Shown here in pieces: positions 1 to 9,426 of a stretch of 64,000 bases of DNA. Position 1 is the stretch's first letter. Each line of letters opens with the position of its first letter. The stretch comes from an uncultured Allobosea sp. GTDB taxonomy: Bacteria > Pseudomonadota > Alphaproteobacteria > Rhizobiales > Beijerinckiaceae. The position numbers were made by a program, and so were the translations under genes. Below the pieces are notes generated by a model. The model saw only the letters and a list, made by a program, of their open reading frames with translations. It did no database searches and was not told the DNA's origin. The stretch spans positions 44,252-108,251 of the forward strand of contig NZ_CAMFKW010000014.1 of assembly GCF_945957345.1 (NCBI RefSeq), given 5' to 3'.

Positions 1-14
1 GGGCGCTCGTGAGC

Positions 15-1010
15 ATGGCGAGCATCTCCTCGAATTCCGCGACGACGGCGGCGCGACCGGTCGCCCCGACGGTGCGCCGGCTGGCCCCGCTCGCCATCTT
101 CGCCCTGCTCGCCCTCCTGCCGCTGGCATCTACGCTCGGCCTGCCAGGACATTGGCTGACGCTGGTAACGCGGGCGATGATCTTCGCGATCGCGGCACTC
201 TCGCTCGATCTCGTCCTCGGCATCGGCGGGCTGATCTCCTTCGGCCACGCCGCCTATATCGGCATCGGCGCCTATGGCGCCGGCATCCTGATCACCGAGG
301 GCCAGACCGAACTTCTGGTGGCGCTGCCGGTCATCCTGCTCGCCTGCGCCGTCTTCGCCGCGATCACCGGCTACGTCTCGCTGCGCACCCGCGGCGTCGC
401 CTTCATCATGATCACGCTGGCCTTTGGACAGATGGCCTTCTATTTCGCCCAGGCGCTTTCGGCCTATGGCGGCGATGACGGCCTGACGCTCTACGAGAAG
501 AGCACGCTGCTCGGGCGCGAGATCTTCGGCAACCGCACCGGATTCTACTATATCGCGCTCGGCACGCTGGCGGCCTGCTACTGGCTGGCGCAGCGGCTCG
601 TCGCCTCGCGCTTTGGCCGCGTGCTCAGGGCGGCCCGCGAAAATGCCGTGCGTGTCACCGTCACCGGCTACGACGTCAACCATGTCCGGCTCGGTGCCTA
701 TGTGATCAGCGGCATGATGGGGGGCCTATCCGGCTTCCTGCTCGCCAACCAGACCGATTTCGTCAGCCCGGCCTATATGTCCTGGCCGCGCTCGGGCGAA
801 CTGATCTTCATGGTCGTGCTCGGCGGCGTCGGCTCGCTCTATGGCGCGATCCTCGGCGCGCTCGCCTTCCTCGTCACCGAGGACGTGCTCTCCAGCCTGA
901 CGCAGAACTGGAAGGTCATCTTCGGCCCGCTGATCGTGCTCTTCGTGCTGTTCACCCGTGGCGGCATCGCAGGGCTCGCCAACAAGCTGAGGGGCCGCCG
1001 CGATGTCTGA
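15..1010 (+). CDS. livM: Branched-chain amino acid ABC transporter permease (LivM type)
   Basis: Inner-membrane permease of a LIV-type (HAAT family) importer. The protein is about 331 aa with a hydrophobic N-terminal anchor and repeated membrane segments. It carries the glycine-rich LivM stretch near residues 60-85 (beginning LDLVLGIGG) and the late VVLGGVGSLYG segment that contacts the ATPases. The stop overlaps the start of the next ATPase gene by 8 bases, so the genes are translationally coupled. Start codons GTG at 9 and ATG at 15 are both possible. The left edge leaves only a few bases upstream, and a TGA at 10-12 could be the end of an upstream livH. Substrate is unknown: LIV-type systems also carry urea, amides and aromatic compounds. 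Confidence 0.93.
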   Translation: MASISSNSATTAARPVAPTVRRLAPLAIFALLALLPLASTLGLPGHWLTLVTRAMIFAIAALSLDLVLGIGGLISFGHAAYIGIGAYGAGILITEGQTELLVALPVILLACAVFAAITGYVSLRTRGVAFIMITLAFGQMAFYFAQALSAYGGDDGLTLYEKSTLLGREIFGNRTGFYYIALGTLAACYWLAQRLVASRFGRVLRAARENAVRVTVTGYDVNHVRLGAYVISGMMGGLSGFLLANQTDFVSPAYMSWPRSGELIFMVVLGGVGSLYGAILGALAFLVTEDVLSSLTQNWKVIFGPLIVLFVLFTRGGIAGLANKLRGRRDV

Positions 1011-1752
1011 ACCGGCGCTCGCGCTCAAAGGCCTCGCCAAGTCGTTCGGCGCGCTCAAGGTCACCAACGGGGTCGATCTCACCATCGCGCCCGGTGAGCT
1101 CCACGCCCTGATCGGCCCCAACGGCGCCGGCAAGACGACGCTGGTCCATCAGATTTCCGGAACGCTGAAGCCGGATTCCGGCGCGATCCTGTTCAGCGGG
1201 CAGGACATCACCCGCCTGCCGCCACAGGCGCGGGCGCGCGCAGGGCTCGCCCGCACCTTCCAGATCACCTCGACGCTTCCCTCGCTCTCGGCGCTGGAGA
1301 ATGTCGCGTTCGGCGTGCAGGCTCATAGCGCCCATCCGCTCTCGCTCTTCCGCGACGCGGCCAGCGACGGGGCGCTCAATGGACCGGCCTGGGAAGCACT
1401 CGAAGCGGTCGGCCTCGCTGAACGCGCTCATGCTCCGGCCGGCAGCCTCTCGCATGGCGAGAAGCGCGCGCTGGAAATCGCGATGGCGTTGACCTTGCAG
1501 CCCAAGCTCATCCTGCTCGACGAGCCTTTGGCCGGCGTCGGCCACGAGGAGGGTGAGCGCCTGATCGCGCTTCTGAACAGTCTCAAGGGCCGCTTCGCCA
1601 TGCTGCTGGTCGAGCACGACATGAGTGCCGTCTTCGCGCTGGCCGACCGCGTCACCGTGCTGGTCTATGGCGGCGTCATTGCCTCGGGCGAGCCGTCGGC
1701 GGTCAGGGCCGATCCGGCGGTGCGGCAGGCCTATCTCGGCGAGGAGGGCTAG
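1003..1752 (+). CDS. livG: Branched-chain amino acid ABC transporter ATP-binding protein (LivG type)
   Basis: One of two ATPases powering the LIV-type importer. It is 249 aa. The Walker A motif GPNGAGKTT lies near residue 38, an LSHGE signature near 148, and Walker B ILLDEP near 168, followed by the VEHDM switch-histidine segment. The signature reads LSHGE rather than LSGGE, a variant common in LivG proteins. It overlaps livM by 8 bases and is followed 2 bases later by livF, so the three form one operon entering from the left. Confidence 0.94.
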   Translation: MSEPALALKGLAKSFGALKVTNGVDLTIAPGELHALIGPNGAGKTTLVHQISGTLKPDSGAILFSGQDITRLPPQARARAGLARTFQITSTLPSLSALENVAFGVQAHSAHPLSLFRDAASDGALNGPAWEALEAVGLAERAHAPAGSLSHGEKRALEIAMALTLQPKLILLDEPLAGVGHEEGERLIALLNSLKGRFAMLLVEHDMSAVFALADRVTVLVYGGVIASGEPSAVRADPAVRQAYLGEEG

Positions 1753-1754
1753 CG

Positions 1755-2453
1755 ATGCTTAGCGTCGAAGGGCTCGATGCCGGCTATGGCGAAGCGCAGA
1801 TCCTGTTCGGGGTCGATCTCGCTGTGGGTGAAGGCGAGGTCGTGACCCTGCTCGGCCGCAATGGCATGGGCAAGACCACCACTGTCCGCAGCATCATGGG
1901 CCTGCTGCCGGCCCGCGCCGGGAAGATCGCTTTCGGCGGGCGCGACCTGACCGGCGCCGCGCCCTTCCGCATCGCGCAGGCCGGCATCGGCCTTGTTCCG
2001 GAAGGCCGCCAGATCTTCCCGACGCTCTCGGTCGAGGAAAACCTGATCGCGACCGCGGCCGACCGTTCCGGCAAGAAGCGCTGGGATCTCGGGCGGATCT
2101 ACGCCTTCTTCCCGCGTCTCAAGGAAAGGCGGGAGAACCGCGGCAATCAGCTTTCCGGCGGCGAGCAGCAGATGCTGGCGATAGGCCGGGCGCTGATGAC
2201 CAATCCCAAGCTGATCATCCTCGACGAGGCGACGGAGGGGCTCGCCCCCCTGATCCGCGAGGAAATCTGGAATTGCCTGACGGCCCTGAAGGCGGAAGGT
2301 GAATCGATCCTCGTCATCGACAAGAATGTCGACGCTCTGGTCCGCATCGCCGACCGCCATGTCGTGCTGGAGAAGGGCCGCGTCGTCTGGCGCGGCTCCA
2401 GCGCCGAACTGCGCAGCGACTGCGCCGTGAAGGATCGCTTCCTGCATTTCTAG
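1755..2453 (+). CDS. livF: Branched-chain amino acid ABC transporter ATP-binding protein (LivF type)
   Basis: Second ATPase of the LIV-type importer, 232 aa. Walker A is GRNGMGKTT near residue 35, the signature LSGGEQQ near 133, and Walker B LIILDEATEG near 155. The ATEG after Walker B and the short length are typical of LivF as opposed to LivG. A strong ribosome site, GAGGAGGG at 1741-1748, precedes the ATG. It is the last transporter gene of this operon; a cupin gene follows in the same direction. Confidence 0.94.
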   Translation: MLSVEGLDAGYGEAQILFGVDLAVGEGEVVTLLGRNGMGKTTTVRSIMGLLPARAGKIAFGGRDLTGAAPFRIAQAGIGLVPEGRQIFPTLSVEENLIATAADRSGKKRWDLGRIYAFFPRLKERRENRGNQLSGGEQQMLAIGRALMTNPKLIILDEATEGLAPLIREEIWNCLTALKAEGESILVIDKNVDALVRIADRHVVLEKGRVVWRGSSAELRSDCAVKDRFLHF

Positions 2454-2509
2454 CCGATCACGCCACCGCCATCCGGCCCGCGCGCCGGCAGATGAGGAGA
2501 GCCAAGACC

Positions 2510-2968
2510 ATGAACCCGCTGACTGCCGGCGTGACGCGCGCCAATGAAGGCCTTGACGGTATTTCCTGGAACATCCTCGGCCAGACCTATGTGCCGAAGA
2601 CGCTGACCGAGGAAAGCTTCTCCTGGCACGCGACCCTGCCGCCCGGCACCTTCGTCCCGCCGCATATCCACACCACGCAGGACGAGTTCATCTACATGCT
2701 GGAAGGCCGCCTCGACCTGCTGGTCGACGGCAAGGAGAGCTTCGCCACCGCCGGCGACCTGATCAAGCTGCCGCGCAATATCCCGCACGGGCTGTTCAAC
2801 AAGGGCGATTCCACGGTGAAATGCCTGTTCTGGGTCTCGCCGACGTCGCGGCTCTACGACCTGTTCTGGGGCCTGCATTCCATGGCCGAGCAGAAGCCTG
2901 CCGACGTCGTCGCGCTCTCGGCCAAGCACGAGGTCGACTTCCTGCCGCCTCCGCCTGACGCGGGGTGA
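2510..2968 (+). CDS. Small cupin-domain protein
   Basis: Single-domain cupin of 152 aa. The first cupin motif is visible: His52, His54 and Glu59 in PHIHTTQDE, then the G-rich EGRLDLLVDG turn. A later IPHG supplies the final His. These residues normally bind one Fe, Mn or Ni ion. The start is placed at 2510 rather than the in-frame ATG at 2492 because GAGGAGA (2494-2500) is a ribosome site for 2510 and would fall inside the longer version. The gene follows livF by about 55 bases and may be its last operon member. It could be a small dioxygenase, isomerase or binding protein; the sequence does not decide. Confidence 0.85.
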   Translation: MNPLTAGVTRANEGLDGISWNILGQTYVPKTLTEESFSWHATLPPGTFVPPHIHTTQDEFIYMLEGRLDLLVDGKESFATAGDLIKLPRNIPHGLFNKGDSTVKCLFWVSPTSRLYDLFWGLHSMAEQKPADVVALSAKHEVDFLPPPPDAG

Positions 2969-3005
2969 GGGCGAGGCGCTCCCACGACTGCTTGCGGAAC
3001 CAGAC

Positions 3006-3098
3006 CGTCATGCTCGCCCTTGTGGCGAGCATTTCCGTCTTGAACACCGCATTGCATGAAGGAAGACGTGGATGGTCGGCACAAGGCCAACCATGACG
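3006..3098. repeat. Paired REP-like palindromic element, copy 1
   Basis: Two inverted copies of a unit of about 36 bases (3006-3041 and 3063-3098) lie tail to tail in the gap after the cupin gene. Each unit begins CGTCATG, contains its own small hairpin (GCTCGCC-loop-GGCGAGC in the left copy) and ends in a GTCTT box. The same unit recurs at 60710-60802. This is the architecture of REP/BIME-type elements, usually found between convergent genes, as here. Confidence 0.8.
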
Positions 3099-3132
3099 AA
3101 GCGGAGGGTTCAACGACGGCGCGATGCCGGCT

Positions 3133-4377
3133 TTATCCCTTCCGCGCCAACTGTTCAGTCGAGAACCCCGCCTTGCCGGCATATCCCTTGACGATCTGCT
3201 CGCGCGACGCGTGGTCGAGCACCTTCTCGACATCGTCGAAGCCCTGCGGCGCCAGCGCCTCGACGGCGTCGATCACGCGCTCCGGCCCACCGACACGGTT
3301 CATCGCCACGACCTCCGCCGTCGCCGGCAGGCGCTGTGCCTCGTAGGCAGCCAACGCCTGGCGCGGGTGCTCGGCCTTGGCCAGCCAGTCGGCGAGGCAG
3401 CGCGCGTCGAGGACCGCCTGTGAGGCGCCGTTCGATCCGACCGGGTACATCGGATGGGCGGCATCGCCGAGCAGCGTGACGCGGCCATGGGTCCAGCGCG
3501 GCAGAGGATCGCGGTCGCACATCGGATATTCCCAGAACGTCCCGGTCGCGCGGATCAGCGCGAGGATATCGACCTCGGGCACGCTGAAGCGCTTCGCGAA
3601 GGGCAGCACGTCCTCGAGCCGGCCGGGCTTCGACCAGGCCTCCTTCGGCGGCGGGCGCTCGGGATCGCCGGTGCGGATATTGACGACCCAGTTCAGCAGG
3701 CGCGTCTGCGGCGTCGCGCCTTGGCCGATCGGATAGAGCACCAGCTTTCCGGCCATGCCGCCGGCGATGATCATGCTCTCGCCGTCGAGGAAGACCGGCC
3801 AGTCGCAGGCGCCGCGCCACATCTGCACGCCCTGCCAGCGCGGCGGCCCCTGGTTCGGGAAATAGAAGGCGCGCACGGCGGAATGAATGCCGTCGGCGCC
3901 GATCAGAATGTCGCCGCGCGCGGTCTCACCCCCCTCGCCGAAGCGGGTATCGCTGAAATGCGCGGTGACGCCGCCCTCGTCCTGGATGAAGCCTTGCAGC
4001 CGGCGCCCGGTGCGGATCGCGTCCTCGCCCAGCCGCTCGGCGACCGCGTCGCGGATGACCTTCTGCAACCGGCCGCGATGGATCGAGAATTGCGGCACCG
4101 GCGCGCCGGCATGCAGGCCGCGCGGCTCGCTCCAGACGGTCTGTCCGAAGCGGTTCATATAGTGCAGTTCGCGCGTTCGGATGCCGACCGCGTCGAGCGC
4201 CGGCAGCAGGCCGAGATCGGCGAGCTCGCGGATGGCGTGAGGCAGGGTGTTGATGCCAACGCCGACTTCGCGGATTTCGCTGGCCTGCTCGTAGACCGTC
4301 GCGGCTATGCCGCGGGCGTGGAGCATCAGTGCGAGCGTCAATCCACCTATGCCGCCGCCGACGATGATAACCCGCAT
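3133..4377 (-). CDS. FAD-dependent aromatic monooxygenase, PhzS/salicylate-hydroxylase-like
   Basis: Class A flavoprotein monooxygenase of 414 aa. It has an N-terminal GGGIGGL dinucleotide fold, the GADGIHS (DG) motif near residue 160 and the GDAAHPMYPVGSNG FAD/active-site loop near 290. The stretch TVWSEPRG and the RDPLPRW segment resemble the phenazine monooxygenase PhzS more than ordinary salicylate hydroxylases; that comparison is from memory. The likely reaction is NAD(P)H-dependent hydroxylation of an aromatic or heteroaromatic acid. No phenazine genes are nearby. The AT-rich gap 4378-4440 upstream carries a TTGACA on the minus strand and probably its promoter. A LysR gene lies just upstream in the same direction. 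Confidence 0.82.
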   Translation of the reverse strand: MRVIIVGGGIGGLTLALMLHARGIAATVYEQASEIREVGVGINTLPHAIRELADLGLLPALDAVGIRTRELHYMNRFGQTVWSEPRGLHAGAPVPQFSIHRGRLQKVIRDAVAERLGEDAIRTGRRLQGFIQDEGGVTAHFSDTRFGEGGETARGDILIGADGIHSAVRAFYFPNQGPPRWQGVQMWRGACDWPVFLDGESMIIAGGMAGKLVLYPIGQGATPQTRLLNWVVNIRTGDPERPPPKEAWSKPGRLEDVLPFAKRFSVPEVDILALIRATGTFWEYPMCDRDPLPRWTHGRVTLLGDAAHPMYPVGSNGASQAVLDARCLADWLAKAEHPRQALAAYEAQRLPATAEVVAMNRVGGPERVIDAVEALAPQGFDDVEKVLDHASREQIVKGYAGKAGFSTEQLARKG

Positions 4378-4469
4378 CTGCCCGTCCCCTCAGGTCTTAT
4401 ATTTTAAGTTTGAAATATCTTTGTCCGGCTTGTCAATTTGCGCGAGGGCAAGGGCGGCATATCTCTGCT

Positions 4470-5348
4470 TCAGCGTGCGTTGATGACGTCCTGAACCGTC
4501 TCGAAGAAGCTGCGCACCAGCGGCAGGCGCTGGCGCTCGGCCCGGCAGACGATGTACTCGCCGACGTCGAAATCGGCGCCGGTGATGACGATGCGCTTCA
4601 GGCCGGCCTCCGGCTTGAATTCGGCCGCGAAGACCACGCCGATCCCGAAGCCGAAAGCGACGGCCTCGCGCACGGCTTCGCGCGATTGCACCTCCAGCAG
4701 GTTCGCCGGCTTGATCCCGGCGAACGACAGCCGGTTCTCGAAGACCTCCCGCGTGATCGAGCCGCGCTCGCGCAGCACGATATCCTGGCCGGCGAAGGCT
4801 TCGATCGGTATCTGGTCGTGCCGGGCCAGTTCATGCTGATCCGAGACGAAGGCGACGAGATCGTCCGAACGCAGCCGGACGCTGTGGATGCGCGGGTCGG
4901 AATTGGCGCGGGCGGTGATTGCCACGTCGGCGGCGAAATCCATGATCTGGTCGACGACTTCCGAGGAGTTGCCGATCGTCAGCGAGAAGGTCAGGCCCGG
5001 ATAGCGCTCGCGCATGCGGGCGAGCGCCGCCATGACATGGGTGGCGCTGTCGGCGGCGATGCGCAGATGGCCGCGCTGGAGCGTGCGGCTGCCGGCGAGA
5101 AGCGATTCCGCCTCGTCCTCGGCGGAGAACAGTTTGGTCGTGATGACGAAGAGACTCTGCCCCAGCGGCGTCAGCTTCACCTGCCGGCCGGCGCGGTCGA
5201 ACAGGCGGACGCCATAGGCGTCCTCCAGCCCGCGCACCTGGGCGGAGAGGGTGGGCTGGCTGACATGGCGCGTCTTGGCGGCGCCGGTGAAGCTCTGCGC
5301 CTCGGCGACGGCATGGAAGGCCGCAAGGCCGGAATAGCTGATAGCCAT
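4470..5348 (-). CDS. LysR-family regulator, probable activator of phnWAY
   Basis: LysR-type transcription factor of 292 aa. An N-terminal winged helix-turn-helix (FTGAAKTRHVSQPTLSAQVR, residues about 21-40) is followed by a periplasmic-binding-protein-like effector domain. It is divergent from phnW with about 107 bases between start codons, the usual LysR arrangement for controlling the neighbour and itself. A long dyad (5347-5379) overlaps its own start codon. A second LysR gene at 14125 also sits in this phosphonate region. AEP or phosphonoacetaldehyde is the obvious effector candidate, by context only. Confidence 0.88.
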   Translation of the reverse strand: MAISYSGLAAFHAVAEAQSFTGAAKTRHVSQPTLSAQVRGLEDAYGVRLFDRAGRQVKLTPLGQSLFVITTKLFSAEDEAESLLAGSRTLQRGHLRIAADSATHVMAALARMRERYPGLTFSLTIGNSSEVVDQIMDFAADVAITARANSDPRIHSVRLRSDDLVAFVSDQHELARHDQIPIEAFAGQDIVLRERGSITREVFENRLSFAGIKPANLLEVQSREAVREAVAFGFGIGVVFAAEFKPEAGLKRIVITGADFDVGEYIVCRAERQRLPLVRSFFETVQDVINAR

Positions 5349-5379
5349 ATCTTCTATAGATCCTGTCTATAAGAGATAT
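5347..5379. promoter_or_regulatory. Candidate LysR operator between the LysR gene and phnW
   Basis: A 33-base imperfect dyad has arms starting ATATCT, with inner TATAGA/TCTATA halves around a TCCTG centre. It contains several T-N11-A registers expected of LysR sites and overlaps the LysR start codon, suggesting autoregulation with activation of phnW on the other side. Confidence 0.55.
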
Positions 5380-5455
5380 GGAAACGATGTATTGGACCTA
5401 TGTCAATCGCGGTCCTAGCGTTCGGTCATCCGCTGCAACACATCGCGAGACCATC

Positions 5456-6601
5456 ATGGCCCAGGCCCGCCGCCCTGCCTCCTCCGAAACCGGTGATCCG
5501 CTCCTCCTGACCCCCGGCCCGCTGACGACCAGCAAGGCCATCAAGGAGGCGATGGTGCATGACTGGGGCTCGCGCGACGCGACCTTCGTCGGCATCAACA
5601 AGGCCGTTCTGGAAGAGCTGCCGAAGATCATCCATGGCGGCGAGGATTTCGTCACCGTGCCGATGCAGGGCTCCGGCACCTTCGCCGTCGAGGCGATGCT
5701 GACCACCTTCGTGCCCCGCGACGGCAAGATCCTGGTGCTGATCAACGGCGCTTATGGCCAGCGCGCCAAGCGCATCCTGGAGATCGCCGGCCGCGCCGTC
5801 GCCGTGCACGAGACCGCCGAGGACACCCCGCCCGATCTCGCCGAGGTCGACCGCATGCTGGTGGCCGACACCGCCATCACCCATATCTTCACCGTCCATT
5901 GCGAGACGACCAGCGGCATCCGCAACCCGGTCGAGGCGATCGCCGCGCTCGCCAAGCGCCATGGCCGCCGCCTGCTGATCGACTCGATGAGCGCTTTCGG
6001 CGCCCTGCCGCTCGACAGCCGCGAGGTTTATTTCGACGCGGTCGCAGCCTCCTCGAACAAGTGCATCCAGGGGGTTCCAGGCCTTGGCTTCGTCATCGCC
6101 CGCAAGAGCGCGCTGGCCGAGACCAAGGGCAATGCCACCACGCTGGTGCTCGACCTCCACGACCAGAACGCCGGCTTCGAGCGCACCGGCCAGTACCGCT
6201 TCACTCCACCGATCCATGTCATCGTCGCCTTCCACGCGGCCTTGCAGGAATTCTGGGCCGAGGGTGGCGTCGCGGGCCGCGGGGAGCGCTATGCCGAGAA
6301 CGCCCGCATCCTGATCGAGGGCATGGAAGGGCTCGGCTTCCGCACGCTGCTGCCGGCGGCCAGGCAGGCGCCGATCATCGTCACCTTCCACATGCCGGAG
6401 GATAAGAACTTCGTCTTCCAGCGCTTCTACGACGCGCTGAAGGATGCCGGCTACGTCATCTATCCCGGCAAGCTCACGGTCGCCGACAGCTTCCGCATCG
6501 GCTGCATCGGCGCGCTTGGAGCACAGGACATGCGCGCCTTCGTCGCCACGGTGTCGGACGTCCTTGATGAAATGGGCGTCGGCCTGAAGTCGGCTGCGTA
6601 A
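5456..6601 (+). CDS. phnW: 2-aminoethylphosphonate--pyruvate transaminase
   Basis: PLP enzyme that converts AEP and pyruvate to phosphonoacetaldehyde and alanine, the first step of AEP breakdown. It opens with the family-typical LLTPGPLTTS and has GSGTFAVEA near residue 70. The SSNKCIQG box supplies the PLP lysine at about Lys202; fold type I, class V. The start at 5456 gives 381 aa, close to the usual PhnW length. The longer frame from 5378 would run into the LysR operator. The gene is followed 11 bases later by phnA and then phnY, so the complete PhnW-PhnY-PhnA route is present and PhnX is not needed. Confidence 0.94.
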   Translation: MAQARRPASSETGDPLLLTPGPLTTSKAIKEAMVHDWGSRDATFVGINKAVLEELPKIIHGGEDFVTVPMQGSGTFAVEAMLTTFVPRDGKILVLINGAYGQRAKRILEIAGRAVAVHETAEDTPPDLAEVDRMLVADTAITHIFTVHCETTSGIRNPVEAIAALAKRHGRRLLIDSMSAFGALPLDSREVYFDAVAASSNKCIQGVPGLGFVIARKSALAETKGNATTLVLDLHDQNAGFERTGQYRFTPPIHVIVAFHAALQEFWAEGGVAGRGERYAENARILIEGMEGLGFRTLLPAARQAPIIVTFHMPEDKNFVFQRFYDALKDAGYVIYPGKLTVADSFRIGCIGALGAQDMRAFVATVSDVLDEMGVGLKSAA

Positions 6602-6612
6602 GGAACCCTGAG

Positions 6613-7866
6613 ATGACAATGCACACGAAGATCGGCTCTGACGTCGTTGCGAACGGCCGCGCCTATTCCCGCCCGGTTCGCCCGACGGTGGTGATCTGCA
6701 TGGACGGCTCGGAGCCGGCCTATATCGAGGCGGCGAGCGCCAAGGGCCTGACGCCCAACCTCGACCGGATCATGAAGACCGGCGCCAGCACCCATGCCTA
6801 TTCGGTGATCCCGAGCTTCACCAACCCGAACAATCTCTCGATCATCACCGGCCGCCCGCCGGCCTGGCACGGCATCGCCGGCAACTTCTTCTACGACCGC
6901 GAGGCCAGGGAAGAGGTGATGATGAACGATGCCCGCTTCCTGCGGGCGCCGACCATCCTGGCCGAGTTCCAGAAGGCCGGCTTCAAGGTCGCGATGGTCA
7001 CCGCCAAGGACAAGCTGCGCACCCTGCTCGGCAAGGGGCTCGACTTCGCCTCCGGCTCGGCAATCGCCTTCTCCTCGGAGAAGGCCGACAAGGCCAATAG
7101 GCCTGAGAACGGCATCGAGAACGTGCTCGATTTCGTCGGCATGCCCGTGCCGTCGGTCTATTCGGCCGATCTCTCGGAGTTCGTCTTCGCCGCCGGCGTC
7201 AAGCTGCTCGAGACCTTCAAGCCGGACCTGATGTATCTCTCGACCACCGACTATGTGCAGCACAAGGCCGGCCCCGGCTCGGAGATGGCGGACTCGTTCT
7301 ACGCCATGTTCGACGCTTATGTCGGCAAGCTCGACGCGCTCGGTTGCACGCTGGTCATCACCGCCGATCACGGCATGAACGACAAGCATCTCGCCAATGG
7401 CGAGCCGGATGTCGTCTATCTCCAGAGCCTGATGGACGAGTGGTACGGCCGGGGCACGATGCGCGTGATCCTGCCGATCACCGACCCCTATGTCGTGCAT
7501 CACGGCGCGCTCGGCTCCTTCGCCACGGTCTATCTGCCCGGTGGCGCCAGCCAGGAAGAGGTCGCAGCCCGCATCTCCGGGATCGAAGGCATCGCGCTGG
7601 CGGTGACCTCGGCGGAAGCTTGCGAGCGCTTCGAACTGCCGGCCGACCGGATCGGCGATGTCGTGGTCGTCTCGACCCGCCAGAAGGTCATCGGCACCTC
7701 GCCGGACAGGCATGATCTCTCGGGCCTGACCGAGCCCTTGCGCTCGCATGGCGGCATCACCGAGCAGCGCGTGCCGATGATCGCCAACCGGCCGATCACG
7801 GTGCCGCAGGGCCGCACCTTACGCAATTTCGACGTCTTCGACGTCGCCCTGAACCTGGTGAACTGA
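6613..7866 (+). CDS. phnA: Phosphonoacetate hydrolase
   Basis: Alkaline-phosphatase-superfamily enzyme that hydrolyses phosphonoacetate to acetate and phosphate, breaking the C-P bond; 417 aa. Expected metal and nucleophile positions are visible: VICMDGSEP (Asp), SFTNPNNLS (nucleophile Thr), TTDYVQHK (Asp and His), ITADHGMND (Asp-His) and RSHGG (His). It sits between phnW and phnY with gaps of 11 bases and 1 base, so the three enzymes are probably co-translated. The gene order W-A-Y matches the pathway known from Sinorhizobium. Confidence 0.94.
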   Translation: MTMHTKIGSDVVANGRAYSRPVRPTVVICMDGSEPAYIEAASAKGLTPNLDRIMKTGASTHAYSVIPSFTNPNNLSIITGRPPAWHGIAGNFFYDREAREEVMMNDARFLRAPTILAEFQKAGFKVAMVTAKDKLRTLLGKGLDFASGSAIAFSSEKADKANRPENGIENVLDFVGMPVPSVYSADLSEFVFAAGVKLLETFKPDLMYLSTTDYVQHKAGPGSEMADSFYAMFDAYVGKLDALGCTLVITADHGMNDKHLANGEPDVVYLQSLMDEWYGRGTMRVILPITDPYVVHHGALGSFATVYLPGGASQEEVAARISGIEGIALAVTSAEACERFELPADRIGDVVVVSTRQKVIGTSPDRHDLSGLTEPLRSHGGITEQRVPMIANRPITVPQGRTLRNFDVFDVALNLVN

Positions 7867-7867
7867 G

Positions 7868-9319
7868 ATGAACGCGACGGTGAAGCCGCCGGTGCGGCGC
7901 GAGGCGATGCGCATCGCCGGCAAGCTGGTCACGACCGACGACATGGTCGAGGTCAGGAACCCCTATGATGACAGCGTCGTCGGCCTGATCCCGGCGGCCC
8001 GGCCCGAGCATGTCCGCGAGGCCTTCGCCCAGGCCAAGGCGTTCAAGCCGAAGCTCTCGCGCTACGAGCGCCAGCAGATCCTGCAGAAGACCGCCGAGCT
8101 GCTGCGCGACCGCAAGGAGCTCTTCGCCAAGCTGATCACGGCGGAAGCCGGCCTGTGCTGGAAGGATTCGCTCTACGAAGCGAGCCGCGCCTATGACGTC
8201 TGGTCCTTCGCGGCGCAACTCACCATCAAGGACGATGGCGAGATGTTCTCCTGCGACATCTCGCCGAACGGCAAGGCGCGCAAAATTTTCACGACGCGCC
8301 AGCCGTTGCTCGGCGTGATCTCGGCGATCACCCCGTTCAACCACCCGCTCAACATGGTCAGCCACAAGCTGGCCCCGGCGATCGCGACCAATAACCGCCT
8401 CGTGCTCAAGCCGACCGAGCTGACCCCGCTGACCGCGCTGGCGCTGGCCGACGTGCTCTACGAGGCCGGGCTGCCGCCGGAGATGCTTTCCGTCGTCACC
8501 GGCAATCCCTCGACCATGGGCGATGCGATGATCACCGATCCCGATGCGGATCTGGTGACCTTCACCGGCTCGGTCCGAGTCGGCAAGCACATCGCCAATA
8601 CGGCGGGCTACAAGCGCATCGTGCTCGAACTCGGCGGCAACGATCCGCTGATCGTCATGGAGGATGCCGATCTCGACAAGGCGGCCGAGCTCGCCGTCAC
8701 CGGCGCGACCAAGAACTCGGGCCAGCGCTGCACGGCGGTGAAGCGCATCCTGGTGGTCGAGAGCGTCGCCGATGCCTTCTCCAGGCTCGTCGTCGAGAAG
8801 GCCAAGAAGCTGAAATGCGGCGACCCGATGGATCCCAATACCGATGTCGGCTGCGTCATCAATGCCCGCTCGGCCGCGCTCTTCCAGGCTCGGGTCGACG
8901 ATGCCGTGAGCAAGGGCGCCGAGGTGCTCTACGGCAAGCGGGCGGAAGGGGCGCTGTTCCACCCGACCGTGGTCGATAAGATCCCCTATACCTGCGAGCT
9001 GGTGCACGAGGAGACGTTTGGTCCGGTGATCCCGATCATCCGCGTGCCCGACGACATCGCCGAGGTGATCGCGATCTCGAACTCCACCGCCTATGGTCTC
9101 TCTTCCGGCATCTGCACCAACCGCTACGATTACATCCAGCGGCTCATTGCGGAGCTGGAGGTCGGCACGGTCAACCTCTGGGAGGTCCCGGGCTACCGGA
9201 TCGAGATGTCCCCCTTCGGTGGCATCAAGGATTCCGGCCTCGGCTACAAGGAGGGCGTCGTCGAGGCCATGAAATCCTTCTCAAACGTCAAAACGTGGTC
9301 AATGCCCTGGACCGCGTGA
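7868..9319 (+). CDS. phnY: Phosphonoacetaldehyde dehydrogenase
   Basis: NAD-dependent aldehyde dehydrogenase of 483 aa oxidising phosphonoacetaldehyde to phosphonoacetate, the link between PhnW and PhnA. Family landmarks are ELGGNDP (general base Glu) and NSGQRC, whose catalytic cysteine is near residue 288. The C-terminal PFGGIKDSG is also typical of the family. The start follows the phnA stop after one base. A strong intrinsic terminator lies 15 bases after the stop, so this is the last gene of the enzyme operon. The specific substrate is assigned from its position between phnA and an AEP-type importer. Confidence 0.92.
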   Translation: MNATVKPPVRREAMRIAGKLVTTDDMVEVRNPYDDSVVGLIPAARPEHVREAFAQAKAFKPKLSRYERQQILQKTAELLRDRKELFAKLITAEAGLCWKDSLYEASRAYDVWSFAAQLTIKDDGEMFSCDISPNGKARKIFTTRQPLLGVISAITPFNHPLNMVSHKLAPAIATNNRLVLKPTELTPLTALALADVLYEAGLPPEMLSVVTGNPSTMGDAMITDPDADLVTFTGSVRVGKHIANTAGYKRIVLELGGNDPLIVMEDADLDKAAELAVTGATKNSGQRCTAVKRILVVESVADAFSRLVVEKAKKLKCGDPMDPNTDVGCVINARSAALFQARVDDAVSKGAEVLYGKRAEGALFHPTVVDKIPYTCELVHEETFGPVIPIIRVPDDIAEVIAISNSTAYGLSSGICTNRYDYIQRLIAELEVGTVNLWEVPGYRIEMSPFGGIKDSGLGYKEGVVEAMKSFSNVKTWSMPWTA

Positions 9320-9334
9320 ACAAGAAACGGCCAG

Positions 9335-9363
9335 CGCAGGCGGAGCGATCCGCCTGCGTTTTT
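9335..9363 (+). terminator. Rho-independent terminator after phnY
   Basis: Perfect 10-bp stem CGCAGGCGGA / TCCGCCTGCG with a GCGA tetraloop, followed immediately by TTTTTG. It separates the phnWAY transcript from the downstream importer genes, which must have their own promoter in 9364-9426. Confidence 0.92.
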
Positions 9364-9426
9364 GTCTGTCAGGGGAAGAAAACGTCCAAAGAGCGTTCAA
9401 ACTGATCATAACGAGGGGATGAGATC

